Shown piece after piece: positions 1-9,428 of a stretch of 31,481 nucleotides of DNA. The position numbers were made by a program, and so were the translations under genes. The stretch is taken from NCBI GenBank assembly GCA_047975545.1, contig JBKEDS010000025.1:1-31481 (forward strand), written 5' to 3'. Each line of letters starts with the position of its first letter. Positions within the stretch are counted from its first letter, which is position 1. The DNA comes from JBKEDS01 sp047975545 (GTDB lineage: Bacteria > Bacteroidota > Bacteroidia > Flavobacteriales > Flavobacteriaceae). The notes below the pieces were generated by a model, which was not told the DNA's origin, did no database searches, and was given only the letters and a program-made list of their open reading frames with translations.

Positions 1-1438
1 AACTATATTCCTTGAAAAATTGGTTTATAACAGCGTTGTGATTTCCAGTTTCATCTTTTATTTCACCCATTCTGTTCTTAATAATTTTTAGAGTTTTATA
101 GAAATCAGGAAACTGTTTTTTGTAAAATGTGTTATTGTCCCTTAATCCTTTTATATCGCTGTATACAATAGACTTATATCCAAATTCAACATTAGCCGCT
201 GTTTTTATTTTTTCTGCGTATGTTGGTGCTGTAGCCTTATTAATAGTATAAAGCGTTAGCATGTTGCTAACCAAATGGTTGTTGTAGGCATTGGATGGTA
301 CGACATTGTTTATTTCACCTTTTTCTTTGGATATTATTGTTTTGGTATAATTTAATTCTTCGGGAATGGTTTTGTACTCGATGGAGGCAGATTCGTTTTT
401 ATTGCGTTTTTCTTCTATCAAGTCGGTTACTTTTTTTAAAGCATTTTTATTGTCTTCGAAGTTGCGTAATTTTTGTATCGTTTGAATTGCACCATCGTAA
501 TTCTTATCAAAAAACTGACTTAAAGATATGTTTTCCAGCGTAGCAGCATATAGTTTTTTCTGTTTTTTGTCATTAGAATCTATTTGAAGTAAAAGGGCTT
601 CTAATTTAGGTATATTACCATTTAAATCTACTGGGTTATTAGTGTTAATACTCTTTGTTATGGCTTCAACTACGGTATTATATTCATTTAGCATCGATTC
701 GTTTTCCTTCCATTTTTTTATATTGTAGAAATAATACGGATTGGATTTTATCGTGTTTCGAAATAAAGAAAGTACAATATTGTTGGCCTTTGCAAATAGT
801 TTATGGATTTGTATATTATTAACTTTATCTAAATGTTCTTTTCCAACAACCCAGCTATCATTCCCGTTAGGTTTTGCATAATTACTTAATTGAGAGTCTG
901 ATAAATTTTTTATTGCGTAAACGGTATTTGCATAATCGCTTCCACTTAATTTTGTATCCCAACTATAATTGCTAACATGGTCTGCTCCGGAAAATTTTAG
1001 GTTAGAAGTGCTGCTTTTTAAAGTAACCGGGGACGTATACATTAGTCCTTTATCCCTATCGCTAACGTATAAAACACCTTCAAATTCCGAAATTACATAC
1101 AAATCTTTTGTTTTAATATTTGTTTTGGAATCTGTTTTTTCGTAAACAAAGGTTTTATAGGGTTTGTCGATAATTTCCAACTCAACAATATAATCCGGGT
1201 AAGAACGATTTTCTTTAATTAAGTCGACATCCGAAACGATTGAAACAACACCGTACTGATTGGCTGGAATGATATCGCTTTTAGAAAAAACATTAAAGGC
1301 AAAACCTTTTTCGGAATCTAAATTAATTAATTTAGCAGGGATAGTATCGTTCGCATAAATTACGATTTCACTTTCCACTCTTTGGGCTAATGCCCCAACT
1401 GTACATAGAAAAAATACAGATAAAAATATTGTTTTCAT
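1..1438 (-). CDS. Partial secreted protein of unknown function (C-terminus beyond window)
   Basis: An open frame runs from the ATG at 1438 to the window edge without a stop, giving 479 visible residues. I read every in-frame codon and found no stop. The N-terminus (MKTIFLSVFFLCTVGALAQ) is a clear signal peptide ending in an AxAQ-type cleavage site, so the product is exported to the periplasm or outer membrane. The rest is Lys/Asn/Ser-rich and hydrophilic. Residues about 210-400 look helical and could be TPR-like, but I recognise no domain. The gene is more A+T-rich than gltD beside it and is separated from it by about 120 bases with no gene. The call as a real gene is secure because of its length and signal peptide; the function is unknown. 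Confidence 0.8.
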   Translation of the reverse strand, partial: MKTIFLSVFFLCTVGALAQRVESEIVIYANDTIPAKLINLDSEKGFAFNVFSKSDIIPANQYGVVSIVSDVDLIKENRSYPDYIVELEIIDKPYKTFVYEKTDSKTNIKTKDLYVISEFEGVLYVSDRDKGLMYTSPVTLKSSTSNLKFSGADHVSNYSWDTKLSGSDYANTVYAIKNLSDSQLSNYAKPNGNDSWVVGKEHLDKVNNIQIHKLFAKANNIVLSLFRNTIKSNPYYFYNIKKWKENESMLNEYNTVVEAITKSINTNNPVDLNGNIPKLEALLLQIDSNDKKQKKLYAATLENISLSQFFDKNYDGAIQTIQKLRNFEDNKNALKKVTDLIEEKRNKNESASIEYKTIPEELNYTKTIISKEKGEINNVVPSNAYNNHLVSNMLTLYTINKATAPTYAEKIKTAANVEFGYKSIVYSDIKGLRDNNTFYKKQFPDFYKTLKIIKNRMGEIKDETGNHNAVINQFFKEYS

Positions 1439-1561
1439 TTTCTTAATAAGATTAACTAAAACAAATGTAAAACAAATTGTGTTTATTTTTTTTCAATTGA
1501 ATGAAAATATCTGATTTTTACTTCAATCATAAAAAGAGAATGGATACGATAGCATATTAGT

Positions 1562-3025
1562 TTATACCGAAACCAAATCCCCGGCCATATCCTTGGTAGG
1601 CAAACTGGTTTTTCCCATTAAAAATAAATCGACTTGTCTGGCGGCTTCGCGACCTTCGGAAATAGCCCAAACTATTAACGATTGTCCACGGCGCATATCG
1701 CCCGCCGTAAAAATATTGGGTATATTGGTTTGGTACTTGCCAAACTCGGCTTTATAGTTGGAGCGTGCATCGGTTTCAATGCCCAATTGTTTGGACAATG
1801 TGTTTTCGGGGCCTGTAAAACCTAAAGCCAACAACGCTAAATCGCAAGGCCATGTTTTTTCCGAGCCTTCAACTTCTATAAGTTGGGGGCGTTGCCCCGG
1901 TACTATTTTCCATTCAACATTTATGGTTTTTAAAGCTGTTAGCTTGCCGTTTGCATCGGCAATAAATTCTTTTGTGTTAATGAGCCAGTTGCGCGCTGCG
2001 CCTTCTTCGTGCGACGACGATGTTTTTAACTGCAAGGGCCAAAACGGCCAAGGTGTTTCGGGTGCCCTGTGCATGGGCGGTTTGGGCATAATTTCGAAAT
2101 TGGTTACCGATTTGGCGCCATGACGGTTGGAGGTACCAATACAATCGGACCCCGTGTCGCCACCGCCAATAACAATAACATGCTTATCGGTGGCCAAAAC
2201 TTGGTTTTCAACCGCTTTGCCAAACAATACTTTGGTTTGTTGGGTTAAAAAGTCCATGGCTTGCACCACACCATGGCAATCGTTGTTAGGAATTGGCAAA
2301 CTACGCCTTTCGGTAGCACCACCGCAAAGCACTATGGCGTTGAATTTTTTCAAGTCATCGGTACTATAATTAACCCCAACGTTGGTATTGGTTTTAAAGC
2401 TAATACCTTCAGCTTTTAAAATAGCCACACGGCGGTCTATAATGCCTTTTTCCAATTTAAAATTAGGAATACCGTAGCGGAGTAATCCGCCCACTTCATC
2501 ATCACGTTCAAAAACGGTTACGGTGTGCCCGGCGCGGTTTAATTGCTGGGCTGCCGCCAATCCTGCAGGACCGGAACCTACAACGGCAACGGTTTTTCCC
2601 GTTCGGTGTTTTGGCGGTTGCGGTTTTATCCAGCCTTCGGCAAAAGCACGCTCGACAATTTGTTTTTCTATATTCTCGATGGAAATAGGGTTGTCGATAA
2701 TACCCAAAACGCAGGCTTTTTCGCAAGGTGCAGGACATAAGCGCCCCGTAAATTCCGGAAAATTGTTGGTGGAATGTAGCAACCATGAGGCTTTTTGCCA
2801 TTCGCCTTGGTGTATCATGTGGTTAAAGTCGGGGATTAAATTCCCGAGCGGACAACCGCTATGGCAAAACGGAATGCCGCAATCCATGCAACGGGAGCCT
2901 TGTTTGGTTATTTCGGCTTCGCTAAGCGGAATGGTAAATTCGTTATAATCCTTAACACGTTTATCAACGGGTTGGTTAGTTTCGTCTTGTCGTTTATATT
3001 CCTTAAATCCTGTTATTTTTCCCAT
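1562..3025 (-). CDS. gltD: Glutamate synthase (GOGAT) small subunit
   Basis: This is the NAD(P)H-oxidising flavoprotein half of glutamate synthase. It passes electrons through Fe-S clusters to GltB for 2-oxoglutarate plus glutamine to two glutamates, in the cytoplasm. The 487 residues match the family length. The N-terminal ferredoxin-like domain carries the Cys groups C46, C49, C54, C58 and C97, C101, C105. The FAD Rossmann motif GSGPAG lies at 150-155, and a second nucleotide motif (VIGGGDTGSD) near 285-295 would bind NAD(P)H. The C-terminal FAD-closing motif AGDMRRGQSLIVWAI is present. The ATG at 3025 lies 4 bases after the gltB stop, so the two are co-transcribed as gltB-gltD. Confidence 0.97.
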   Translation of the reverse strand: MGKITGFKEYKRQDETNQPVDKRVKDYNEFTIPLSEAEITKQGSRCMDCGIPFCHSGCPLGNLIPDFNHMIHQGEWQKASWLLHSTNNFPEFTGRLCPAPCEKACVLGIIDNPISIENIEKQIVERAFAEGWIKPQPPKHRTGKTVAVVGSGPAGLAAAQQLNRAGHTVTVFERDDEVGGLLRYGIPNFKLEKGIIDRRVAILKAEGISFKTNTNVGVNYSTDDLKKFNAIVLCGGATERRSLPIPNNDCHGVVQAMDFLTQQTKVLFGKAVENQVLATDKHVIVIGGGDTGSDCIGTSNRHGAKSVTNFEIMPKPPMHRAPETPWPFWPLQLKTSSSHEEGAARNWLINTKEFIADANGKLTALKTINVEWKIVPGQRPQLIEVEGSEKTWPCDLALLALGFTGPENTLSKQLGIETDARSNYKAEFGKYQTNIPNIFTAGDMRRGQSLIVWAISEGREAARQVDLFLMGKTSLPTKDMAGDLVSV

Positions 3026-3029
3026 GATA

Positions 3030-6000
3030 TTATGCTGTTTCTAATTCTTCAACCATTTGTTCTTCTGTTTCCAAGCGCTTTAAGGCACGTTTGTACTCGG
3101 TGGGCATTACTTTTACAAAACTGTTCAGGCTGTTTTCCCAATCGTTTAATAAAAACTTGCCCCGGGAGCTATTAGTATACCGAACGTGTTTTTCAATCAG
3201 CCCTTTTAAATCGGCTTTATCGGTATCCGATAGCGGTTCAAATTCAATGGTTTCGGTGTTGCAAAGCCCATTAACAAATTTGTTTTCGGGGTCGAACACG
3301 TAAGCAATCCCGCCGCTCATTCCGGCAGCAAAATTTCGACCGGTTTTACCGAGTACCACCACTTTTCCGCCGGTCATGTATTCGCAACAGTGGTCGCCAA
3401 CACCTTCGACAACCGTAGTGGCCCCAGAGTTTCTTACGGCAAAGCGTTCGCCCGCAATACCGTTAATATAGGCTTCGCCATGTACGGCGCCAAACAAGCA
3501 AACATTGCCCACAATAATATTGTTTTCGGCAATAAAATCGGCTTTTTCGGGTTTTTTCACAATTAATTTAGCACCCGACAACCCTTTTCCGAGGTAATCG
3601 TTGGTGTTGCCTTCTAAGGTGAAGGTTAAGCCGTGCGCACCAAAGCCGCCAAAACTTTGGCCCGCAGAGCCTTTAAAGTTAATGTTTAGCGTGTCCTCAG
3701 GCAAACCGAGATGACCGTAAATTTTTGAAATTTCGTTGCTTACAATAGCGCCAACGGTACGGTCGGTATTGAGGATGGGGTATTCCAAATCCATTTTTTC
3801 TTTTCGGTACAAAGCACGGTGGGCATCTTTCAATATGGTGAAATCCAAAACCTTGCTAAGATTATGGTCTTGCTTTTCGGTATTGTTAACCGTCATGCTA
3901 CCATAAGCCTCCGGTGTGTGCAAAATAGCCGATAAATCCAAACCTTTTGCCTTGTAATGGTTAATGGCCTTGTAAGCGTTAATTTTATGGGTTTGCCCCA
4001 CCATTTCGGCAAGGGTTTTAAAGCCCAGTTGCGCCATGATAGCTCTTAACTCTTCAGCTACATAATAGAAAAAATTGATAACATGTTCGGGTGTACCCTT
4101 AAAGTTTTTGCGTAGTTCCTTGTCCTGCGTGGCAATACCAACGGGGCATGTGTTCAGGTGGCATTTGCGCATCATGATACAGCCCGAAGCTACCAACGGT
4201 GCTGTTGCAAACCCGAATTCTTCTGCGCCCAAAAGGGCAGCTATGGCCACGTCGCGCCCTGTTTTTAGCTGGCCGTCGCATTCTACCACAATACGACTTC
4301 TTAGGTTGTTTAACACCAAAGTTTGCTGGGCTTCGGCCAGACCAAGCTCCCAAGGCAGTCCGGCGTGTTTTAGAGAGGTTAAGGGCGAAGCGCCCGTACC
4401 ACCATCGTAGCCGGATATTAAAACCACATCGGCTTTGGCTTTGGCAACGCCTGCGGCAATAGTGCCCACACCGACTTCGGACACCAGTTTAACGTTTATT
4501 CTGGCCGCTCGGTTGGCATTTTTTAAATCGAAAATAAGTTGTGCCAAATCCTCAATGGAATAAATATCGTGGTGTGGCGGTGGCGATATTAAGCCCACAA
4601 AGGGCGTAGAGTTTCTGGCTGCGGCAATCCAAGGCAATACTTTTTCGCCCGGTAGTTGCCCGCCTTCGCCGGGTTTTGCGCCCTGTGCCATTTTTATTTG
4701 GATTTCCTTGGCATTGGTTAAATAATGTGATGTAACTCCAAAGCGTCCCGAAGCCACTTGTTTAATGGCCGAGTTGCGGTTATCGCCGTTAAGGTCGGGA
4801 TGAAAACGCCTGCGGTCCTCGCCGCCTTCGCCGGAATTTGATTTTCCGCCAATACGGTTCATGGCTATGGCCAGGTTTTCGTGGGCTTCCCTTGAAATAG
4901 AGCCGTAGGACATGGCGCCCGTTTTAAAGCGCTTAACAATTTCGGTCCAAGGTTCAACTTCTTCAATAGGAATGGGGTTTAAATTATCAAATTCGAACAA
5001 GCCCCGGATGGTCATTAAGTTTTCGGCCTGTTCGTTTACGGCTTTTGCGTAAACATTATAGCTGTTTTGGTCGCTTAACCTAACGGCCTGCTGCAATTTG
5101 GCAACGGTTGTGGGGTTAAACATGTGGCGCTCGCCATTGCGCCGCCAACGGTAATCGCCACCGATATTCAGGCCCAATCGCTTATCGATTTGGTTGTCGG
5201 GATAGGCAAATTTATAACGTTCGTTAATTTCTTTTTCAATTTCATAAAGCCCAATACCTTCAATTCTTGAGGCGGTATAGGGGAAATATTTTTCGACAAA
5301 TTGGGAGTTAAAGCCAACTATTTCGAAAATTTGCGAACCTCGGTACGAGTGCAGTGTGGATATTCCTATTTTGTTCATAATTTTAAGAATACCCTTGCCT
5401 ATGGCCTTGTTGAAGTTTTCAACCGCCTTATCTTCGTTCATGCCTTCGATAAAACCTTCCTTCACCTGCATTCTAATAATTTCGTTAACCATATAGGGGT
5501 TTATGGCACTGGCGCCATAACCAAACAGGGTGGCAAAATGGTGTGGTTCGCGGGGTTCGGCGGATTCAATTATAATATCGAAATACGAGCGTTTGCGCAA
5601 GCGGTTCATTTGATGGTTAACGTACGAACAGGCTAATAATGCCGGAATTGGGGCGAGTTTTTGGTTTACGCCCCGATCGGATAAAATAATAATGTTGGTG
5701 CCGCGCTCCAAGGCTTTTGTTACTTGGGTAATAATATTGTCCAAGGCATCTTCAAGCCCGTTAAGGCCTTGTGCTTTTGGGTAAAGCATTTCAATGGTTT
5801 CGGCCTTAAAGCTGTCGATGGAAATGGTGCGGATTTTTTCTAAATCGGCATTGGAAATTACGGGGTTTTGTATGCGCAGTTTTCGGCACTGGCGTTCGGT
5901 AATACTAAAAATATTGCGGTCCTTCCCAAGGTTTAGGGCTATGTCGGTAACAATTTCCTCGCGTATACCGTCCAAAGGTGGATTTGTAACCTGTGCGAAT

Positions 6001-7544
6001 AATTGTTTAAAGTAATTGGATATAAGCTGTGGCCTATCCGATAATACGGCAAGCGGCGTATCGGTACCCATGGAGCCAAGGGCTTCCTTGCCCAAAACGG
6101 CCATGGGGGTAATAACGTCCTGAATATCCTCAAACGTATAGTTAAACAAACGCTGCCGTGTTTTAATGTCGATGGTTTCTATCGGGCAGGTTTCGTTGGT
6201 GTAGGGCACGTCCCTTAAATGCAGTCGGGTTTTGTTAAGCCACTCTTTATAGGGGCGCTCGGAAACTATTTTGGTTTTAATTTCGTCGTCGCTAATAATG
6301 CGGCCTTCGTTCATATCGACCAAGAACATTTTTCCAGGCTCCAAGCGGCCGTGTTCCTTAATATCTTCGGGGTCTAATTCCACCACACCTACTTCGGACG
6401 ACATGATTAACTTGCCGCTTTTGGTAACCGTATAGCGCGATGGGCGCAATCCGTTTCTATCTAAAAGCGCGCCAATATAATCGCCATCGGTAAAGGGCAC
6501 CGATGCCGGGCCGTCCCAAGGTTCCATAATACAGGCGTTGTACTCGTAAAAGGCCTTTTTGTCGCTGGACATGGTTTTGTGTTTTTCCCAGGCTTCGGGA
6601 ATCATCATCATCATAATTTCAGGAAGCGAGCGGTCGGTGTGGGTTAACAGTTCCACAACCATATCCAAGGAAGCCGAATCGGATTTTCCGGGCAATATTA
6701 TAGGGAATAGCTTTTCAATCTGGGAGCCAAACACCTCACTCTTCATAATTTCCTCACGTACCCGCATGCGGCTAACATTGCCGCGCAGGGTGTTTATTTC
6801 GCCGTTTTGGCAAATAAAGCGGAAAGGTTGCGCCAGCTCCCATGTAGGCATGGTGTTGGTGGAAAAGCGTTGGTGTACCAAAGCAAGGCGGGTTACCAAA
6901 TCGGTTTGTTGCAGGTCGGTATAGTATGGCCCAATATCTTCGGGCATGATAATACCTTTATATATTAAGGTAGTAGTCGATAAACTTGGAATGTAGAAAT
7001 AATGGCTTTCCGATGTTTTGGAATTTCTAATATTGTGCTCGGCTATTTTTCTGGCGGCATAAAGCTTTGCCTTAAAAGTAGCTTCGGTAATGGTTTCGGT
7101 TTTCCCTATAAAAATCTGTTCGATTGTAGGTTCCGAGGCCAAAGCTATTTCGCCCAATTGTGTAGCGTCTACCGGAACTTTTCGCCATCCTAAAACGGAT
7201 AGGCCCTGGGCTTTTATTTCGGCTTCAAAAATGGTTTTGCAATAATTGTACTGGCTTTTGGTTTTTGGCAGGAACACCATGCCTACGGCATATTCCCTTG
7301 GCTCGGGGATACTGAAGCTGCAAACACGCTTAAAAAAATCGTGCGGAATATCGATTAACAAACCGGCGCCGTCGCCTGTTTTTCCATCGGCACTTACACC
7401 GCCGCGGTGTTCTAATTTTACAAGTATTTCCAGGGCGTCATGTATAATTTGATTTGTTTTTTCTCCGTTGAGGTTACAAATAAAACCCGCTCCACAATTT
7501 TCGTGTTCAAATTCGGGCAAATACATTCCTTGTTTCTTCAGCAT
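3030..7544 (-). CDS. gltB: Glutamate synthase large subunit
   Basis: GltB hydrolyses glutamine in its N-terminal Ntn amidotransferase domain, channels ammonia to the central FMN domain and makes glutamate from 2-oxoglutarate. I start it at the ATG at 7544 (1504 residues); a TTG three codons upstream is in frame but unlikely. Removal of a 16-residue propeptide would expose the catalytic Cys17 (start of CGAGFI). The glutamine domain is followed by the central domain, the FMN-binding synthase domain (GEGGED, KPGEGGQLPG, GYDGGTGASP motifs) and the GXGXG C-terminal domain. The 3Fe-4S cysteines are C1122, C1128 and C1133. It is first in the gltBD operon and divergent from the porin/P-II/amtB operon, consistent with shared nitrogen control. 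Confidence 0.97.
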   Translation of the reverse strand: MLKKQGMYLPEFEHENCGAGFICNLNGEKTNQIIHDALEILVKLEHRGGVSADGKTGDGAGLLIDIPHDFFKRVCSFSIPEPREYAVGMVFLPKTKSQYNYCKTIFEAEIKAQGLSVLGWRKVPVDATQLGEIALASEPTIEQIFIGKTETITEATFKAKLYAARKIAEHNIRNSKTSESHYFYIPSLSTTTLIYKGIIMPEDIGPYYTDLQQTDLVTRLALVHQRFSTNTMPTWELAQPFRFICQNGEINTLRGNVSRMRVREEIMKSEVFGSQIEKLFPIILPGKSDSASLDMVVELLTHTDRSLPEIMMMMIPEAWEKHKTMSSDKKAFYEYNACIMEPWDGPASVPFTDGDYIGALLDRNGLRPSRYTVTKSGKLIMSSEVGVVELDPEDIKEHGRLEPGKMFLVDMNEGRIISDDEIKTKIVSERPYKEWLNKTRLHLRDVPYTNETCPIETIDIKTRQRLFNYTFEDIQDVITPMAVLGKEALGSMGTDTPLAVLSDRPQLISNYFKQLFAQVTNPPLDGIREEIVTDIALNLGKDRNIFSITERQCRKLRIQNPVISNADLEKIRTISIDSFKAETIEMLYPKAQGLNGLEDALDNIITQVTKALERGTNIIILSDRGVNQKLAPIPALLACSYVNHQMNRLRKRSYFDIIIESAEPREPHHFATLFGYGASAINPYMVNEIIRMQVKEGFIEGMNEDKAVENFNKAIGKGILKIMNKIGISTLHSYRGSQIFEIVGFNSQFVEKYFPYTASRIEGIGLYEIEKEINERYKFAYPDNQIDKRLGLNIGGDYRWRRNGERHMFNPTTVAKLQQAVRLSDQNSYNVYAKAVNEQAENLMTIRGLFEFDNLNPIPIEEVEPWTEIVKRFKTGAMSYGSISREAHENLAIAMNRIGGKSNSGEGGEDRRRFHPDLNGDNRNSAIKQVASGRFGVTSHYLTNAKEIQIKMAQGAKPGEGGQLPGEKVLPWIAAARNSTPFVGLISPPPHHDIYSIEDLAQLIFDLKNANRAARINVKLVSEVGVGTIAAGVAKAKADVVLISGYDGGTGASPLTSLKHAGLPWELGLAEAQQTLVLNNLRSRIVVECDGQLKTGRDVAIAALLGAEEFGFATAPLVASGCIMMRKCHLNTCPVGIATQDKELRKNFKGTPEHVINFFYYVAEELRAIMAQLGFKTLAEMVGQTHKINAYKAINHYKAKGLDLSAILHTPEAYGSMTVNNTEKQDHNLSKVLDFTILKDAHRALYRKEKMDLEYPILNTDRTVGAIVSNEISKIYGHLGLPEDTLNINFKGSAGQSFGGFGAHGLTFTLEGNTNDYLGKGLSGAKLIVKKPEKADFIAENNIIVGNVCLFGAVHGEAYINGIAGERFAVRNSGATTVVEGVGDHCCEYMTGGKVVVLGKTGRNFAAGMSGGIAYVFDPENKFVNGLCNTETIEFEPLSDTDKADLKGLIEKHVRYTNSSRGKFLLNDWENSLNSFVKVMPTEYKRALKRLETEEQMVEELETA

Positions 7545-7839
7545 AATCGGCAAATTTTTGGGTTAAAAACGTGACTTAGGCAGCGAATATATGGATTAGA
7601 TTTTAATTTGAAATACCGCCAAAACCATTATTTCGATTTTAGAAACGAACCCAATATAAAAATAATTATATAACAATAAATACTGTATTTTTTAATGAAA
7701 ACCCAACACGTTATTTGTTAACGCAAAGATGAAGTTTGAATTATATATAAGAAAAAACGGTATTCGCAAGAAGAATATTATAAAAACACAAAAAACCTTG
7801 AATATAATTCAATAATTTAATACACAAAATTCAAAAAAC

Positions 7840-7930
7840 AATAAAAACAAAACAACAACCCTTAAAAAAATAGGGCATAAATCTCTAAAATAATAAAAAC
7901 AAAACAAACAACCCTATTTTTTATAGGGTT
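7840..7930 (+). promoter_or_regulatory. Duplicated hairpin leader upstream of the porin/P-II/amtB operon
   Basis: Two imperfect direct copies of a roughly 36-base module lie in the 459-base gltB/porin divergent gap: 7840-7875 and 7892-7928. Each begins AATAAAAACAAAACAA and ends in a CCCTA...TAGGG-type hairpin. The second hairpin has an 8-bp stem (7910-7917 with 7923-7930), a five-T loop, and a T-rich tail on the plus strand. The position fits a 5' leader or attenuator of the nitrogen transport operon. The rest of the gap is very A+T-rich, and I see no perfect TAnnTTTG box in it. The regulatory role is inference. Confidence 0.45.
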
Positions 7931-8003
7931 TAAAATTTTTTAATATAGTTTTACACCGTTTTAAAATTGAAAACAAGAAGAAATTAACTTAAAACGACAC
8001 GGT

Positions 8004-9020
8004 ATGAAAAAACTACTTACACTTTCAATGCTTTTATTGGCAAGAGCATTATTTGCACAAGAGGACACTACCAAAAAATTAACGATTAGCGGTTCGATAG
8101 ATGCGTATTACCAAACCTATTTATCCGCACCCGATAACTTAAAGGTGCTAAACAACGACGGGGAAGAAGTTGCCCAATCCTTTGGCTCGTCGTTTGCCAA
8201 CCAAACGGGCTTTGCCCTGGGCATGGCCAACCTTATAGCCTCATACGAGGGCACCAAAACCGGAGCCGTTGCCGATTTGGCCTTTGGCCCAAGGGGCGTG
8301 GATGCCGTGGGCGGCAACAAGGAACTTTACATCAATCAACTATACGCCTACTGGAACGTATCCGAAAACACAACCTTAACCATAGGGCGTTTCAATACTT
8401 ATTTGGGATACGAGGTTATTTCACCCATTGCAAATTTTAATTACAGCACCTCGTACTTGTTTTCCAACGGGCCGTTTTCGCACGTAGGCCTAAAGGCCGA
8501 TTTTGCTTTAAGCGACGATTTTAGCCTAATGCTTGCCGTAATGAACCCAACCGATATTAACAACAATTTGGTTGGCGGCTATGCGCTGGGCGCACAATTG
8601 GGCTATGCCGGACAATACTTGAATTTTTATTACGACGACAAGGAAGTTCTGGGTTTCGAAGTTGATTATACCGGGGGCTTCGACCTTTCGGAAGATTTTT
8701 ATCTTGGCATTAACGCCGCTTACCAAACCATGGACGATGAAGGGTTTTATGGCGCAGCATTATATCCGCAATATTCGGTTAACGATGCCTTTGGAATTGG
8801 GTTGAGGGGCGAATTGTTTGGCTACCACATGAAAGACGGCAACGACCTGCCCAATGTTCTTGGCATTACCTTAACCGGAAGCTACGCGCTTGAAAACCTA
8901 ATTATAAAACCGGAAATACGGTTGGATTCGTGGAGCAATAATGAGCCATACCTTAATTCCGATTCCGAGGCATCCAAAAGCCTGGCAGCCTGTACTATTG
9001 CTGCTATATACGCATTCTAA
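8004..9020 (+). CDS. Outer-membrane beta-barrel porin (bbp2/OmpL-like)
   Basis: A 338-residue exported protein: signal peptide at residues 1-18 (MKKLLTLSMLLLARALFAQ), then alternating aromatic/polar strands typical of a beta barrel, with acidic loops and a C-terminal strand ending in Phe (ACTIAAIYAF), as outer-membrane proteins do. The pattern resembles the putative porin family bbp2. It is the first gene of a plus-strand run with the P-II gene (42 bases on) and amtB, so it probably lets ammonium or a small nitrogen compound cross the outer membrane. That substrate is inferred only from context. The leader in front of it carries two repeated hairpins. Confidence 0.85.
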   Translation: MKKLLTLSMLLLARALFAQEDTTKKLTISGSIDAYYQTYLSAPDNLKVLNNDGEEVAQSFGSSFANQTGFALGMANLIASYEGTKTGAVADLAFGPRGVDAVGGNKELYINQLYAYWNVSENTTLTIGRFNTYLGYEVISPIANFNYSTSYLFSNGPFSHVGLKADFALSDDFSLMLAVMNPTDINNNLVGGYALGAQLGYAGQYLNFYYDDKEVLGFEVDYTGGFDLSEDFYLGINAAYQTMDDEGFYGAALYPQYSVNDAFGIGLRGELFGYHMKDGNDLPNVLGITLTGSYALENLIIKPEIRLDSWSNNEPYLNSDSEASKSLAACTIAAIYAF

Positions 9021-9062
9021 ACAAAACAAATAAAGTATAACATCAAATTATAATTATCAATC

Positions 9063-9401
9063 ATGAAAAAAGTTGAAGCAATAATAAGAAAATCCAAATT
9101 CAGCGTTGTTAAGGAAGCCCTACACAATGTGGGCGTAAATTTCTTTTCCTATTGGGACGTTACCGGATTGGGCAACGAAAAAGAAGGCCACGTATACCGG
9201 GGCGTGGCTTACAGTACGGGCGACATCCAACGCCGGTATTTATCAATTGTGGTTAACGACGATTTTGAGGACGTTACCGTAAAAACCATATTGGAATATG
9301 CCTATACAGGTGAAGTGGGCGACGGCAAAATTTTCGTGTCCGACATTACCGAGGTCTACCGAATACGAACAGGCGAAAAAGGCGGCGAAACATTAAGATA
9401 A
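9063..9401 (+). CDS. glnK: P-II nitrogen regulatory protein (GlnK-type)
   Basis: P-II proteins are trimers that sense ATP/ADP and 2-oxoglutarate and block AmtB through the T-loop. The 112 residues are the standard length. The C-terminal signature TGEVGDGKIFV and the R-I-R-T-G nucleotide-binding end are intact. The T-loop (about 37-54) is unusual. It is one residue shorter than in E. coli GlnK, Gln39 is replaced by Glu39, and the tyrosines sit at Y45 and Y50, with Y50 aligning to the uridylylated Tyr51. The usual Pro10 is also missing. Linkage to amtB, 27 bases downstream, supports the GlnK role. Whether it is covalently modified cannot be told from the sequence. Confidence 0.95.
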   Translation: MKKVEAIIRKSKFSVVKEALHNVGVNFFSYWDVTGLGNEKEGHVYRGVAYSTGDIQRRYLSIVVNDDFEDVTVKTILEYAYTGEVGDGKIFVSDITEVYRIRTGEKGGETLR

Positions 9402-9428
9402 TTATCTAAAATTAAAAACAAACACAAA

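Noticed and set aside
295..2948. Several open frames antisense to the left-edge gene and gltD (e.g. 295-543, 1758-2123, 2523-2948)
   Set aside because: They lie wholly opposite well-supported genes, have Cys/Arg-rich unnatural composition and no promoters.
7545..7553. TTG start for gltB; likewise TTG starts for the J-domain, vsr, crotonase and second repressor genes
   Set aside because: A nearby ATG fits family N-termini better in each case, and in the J-domain gene a promoter box overlaps the TTG.
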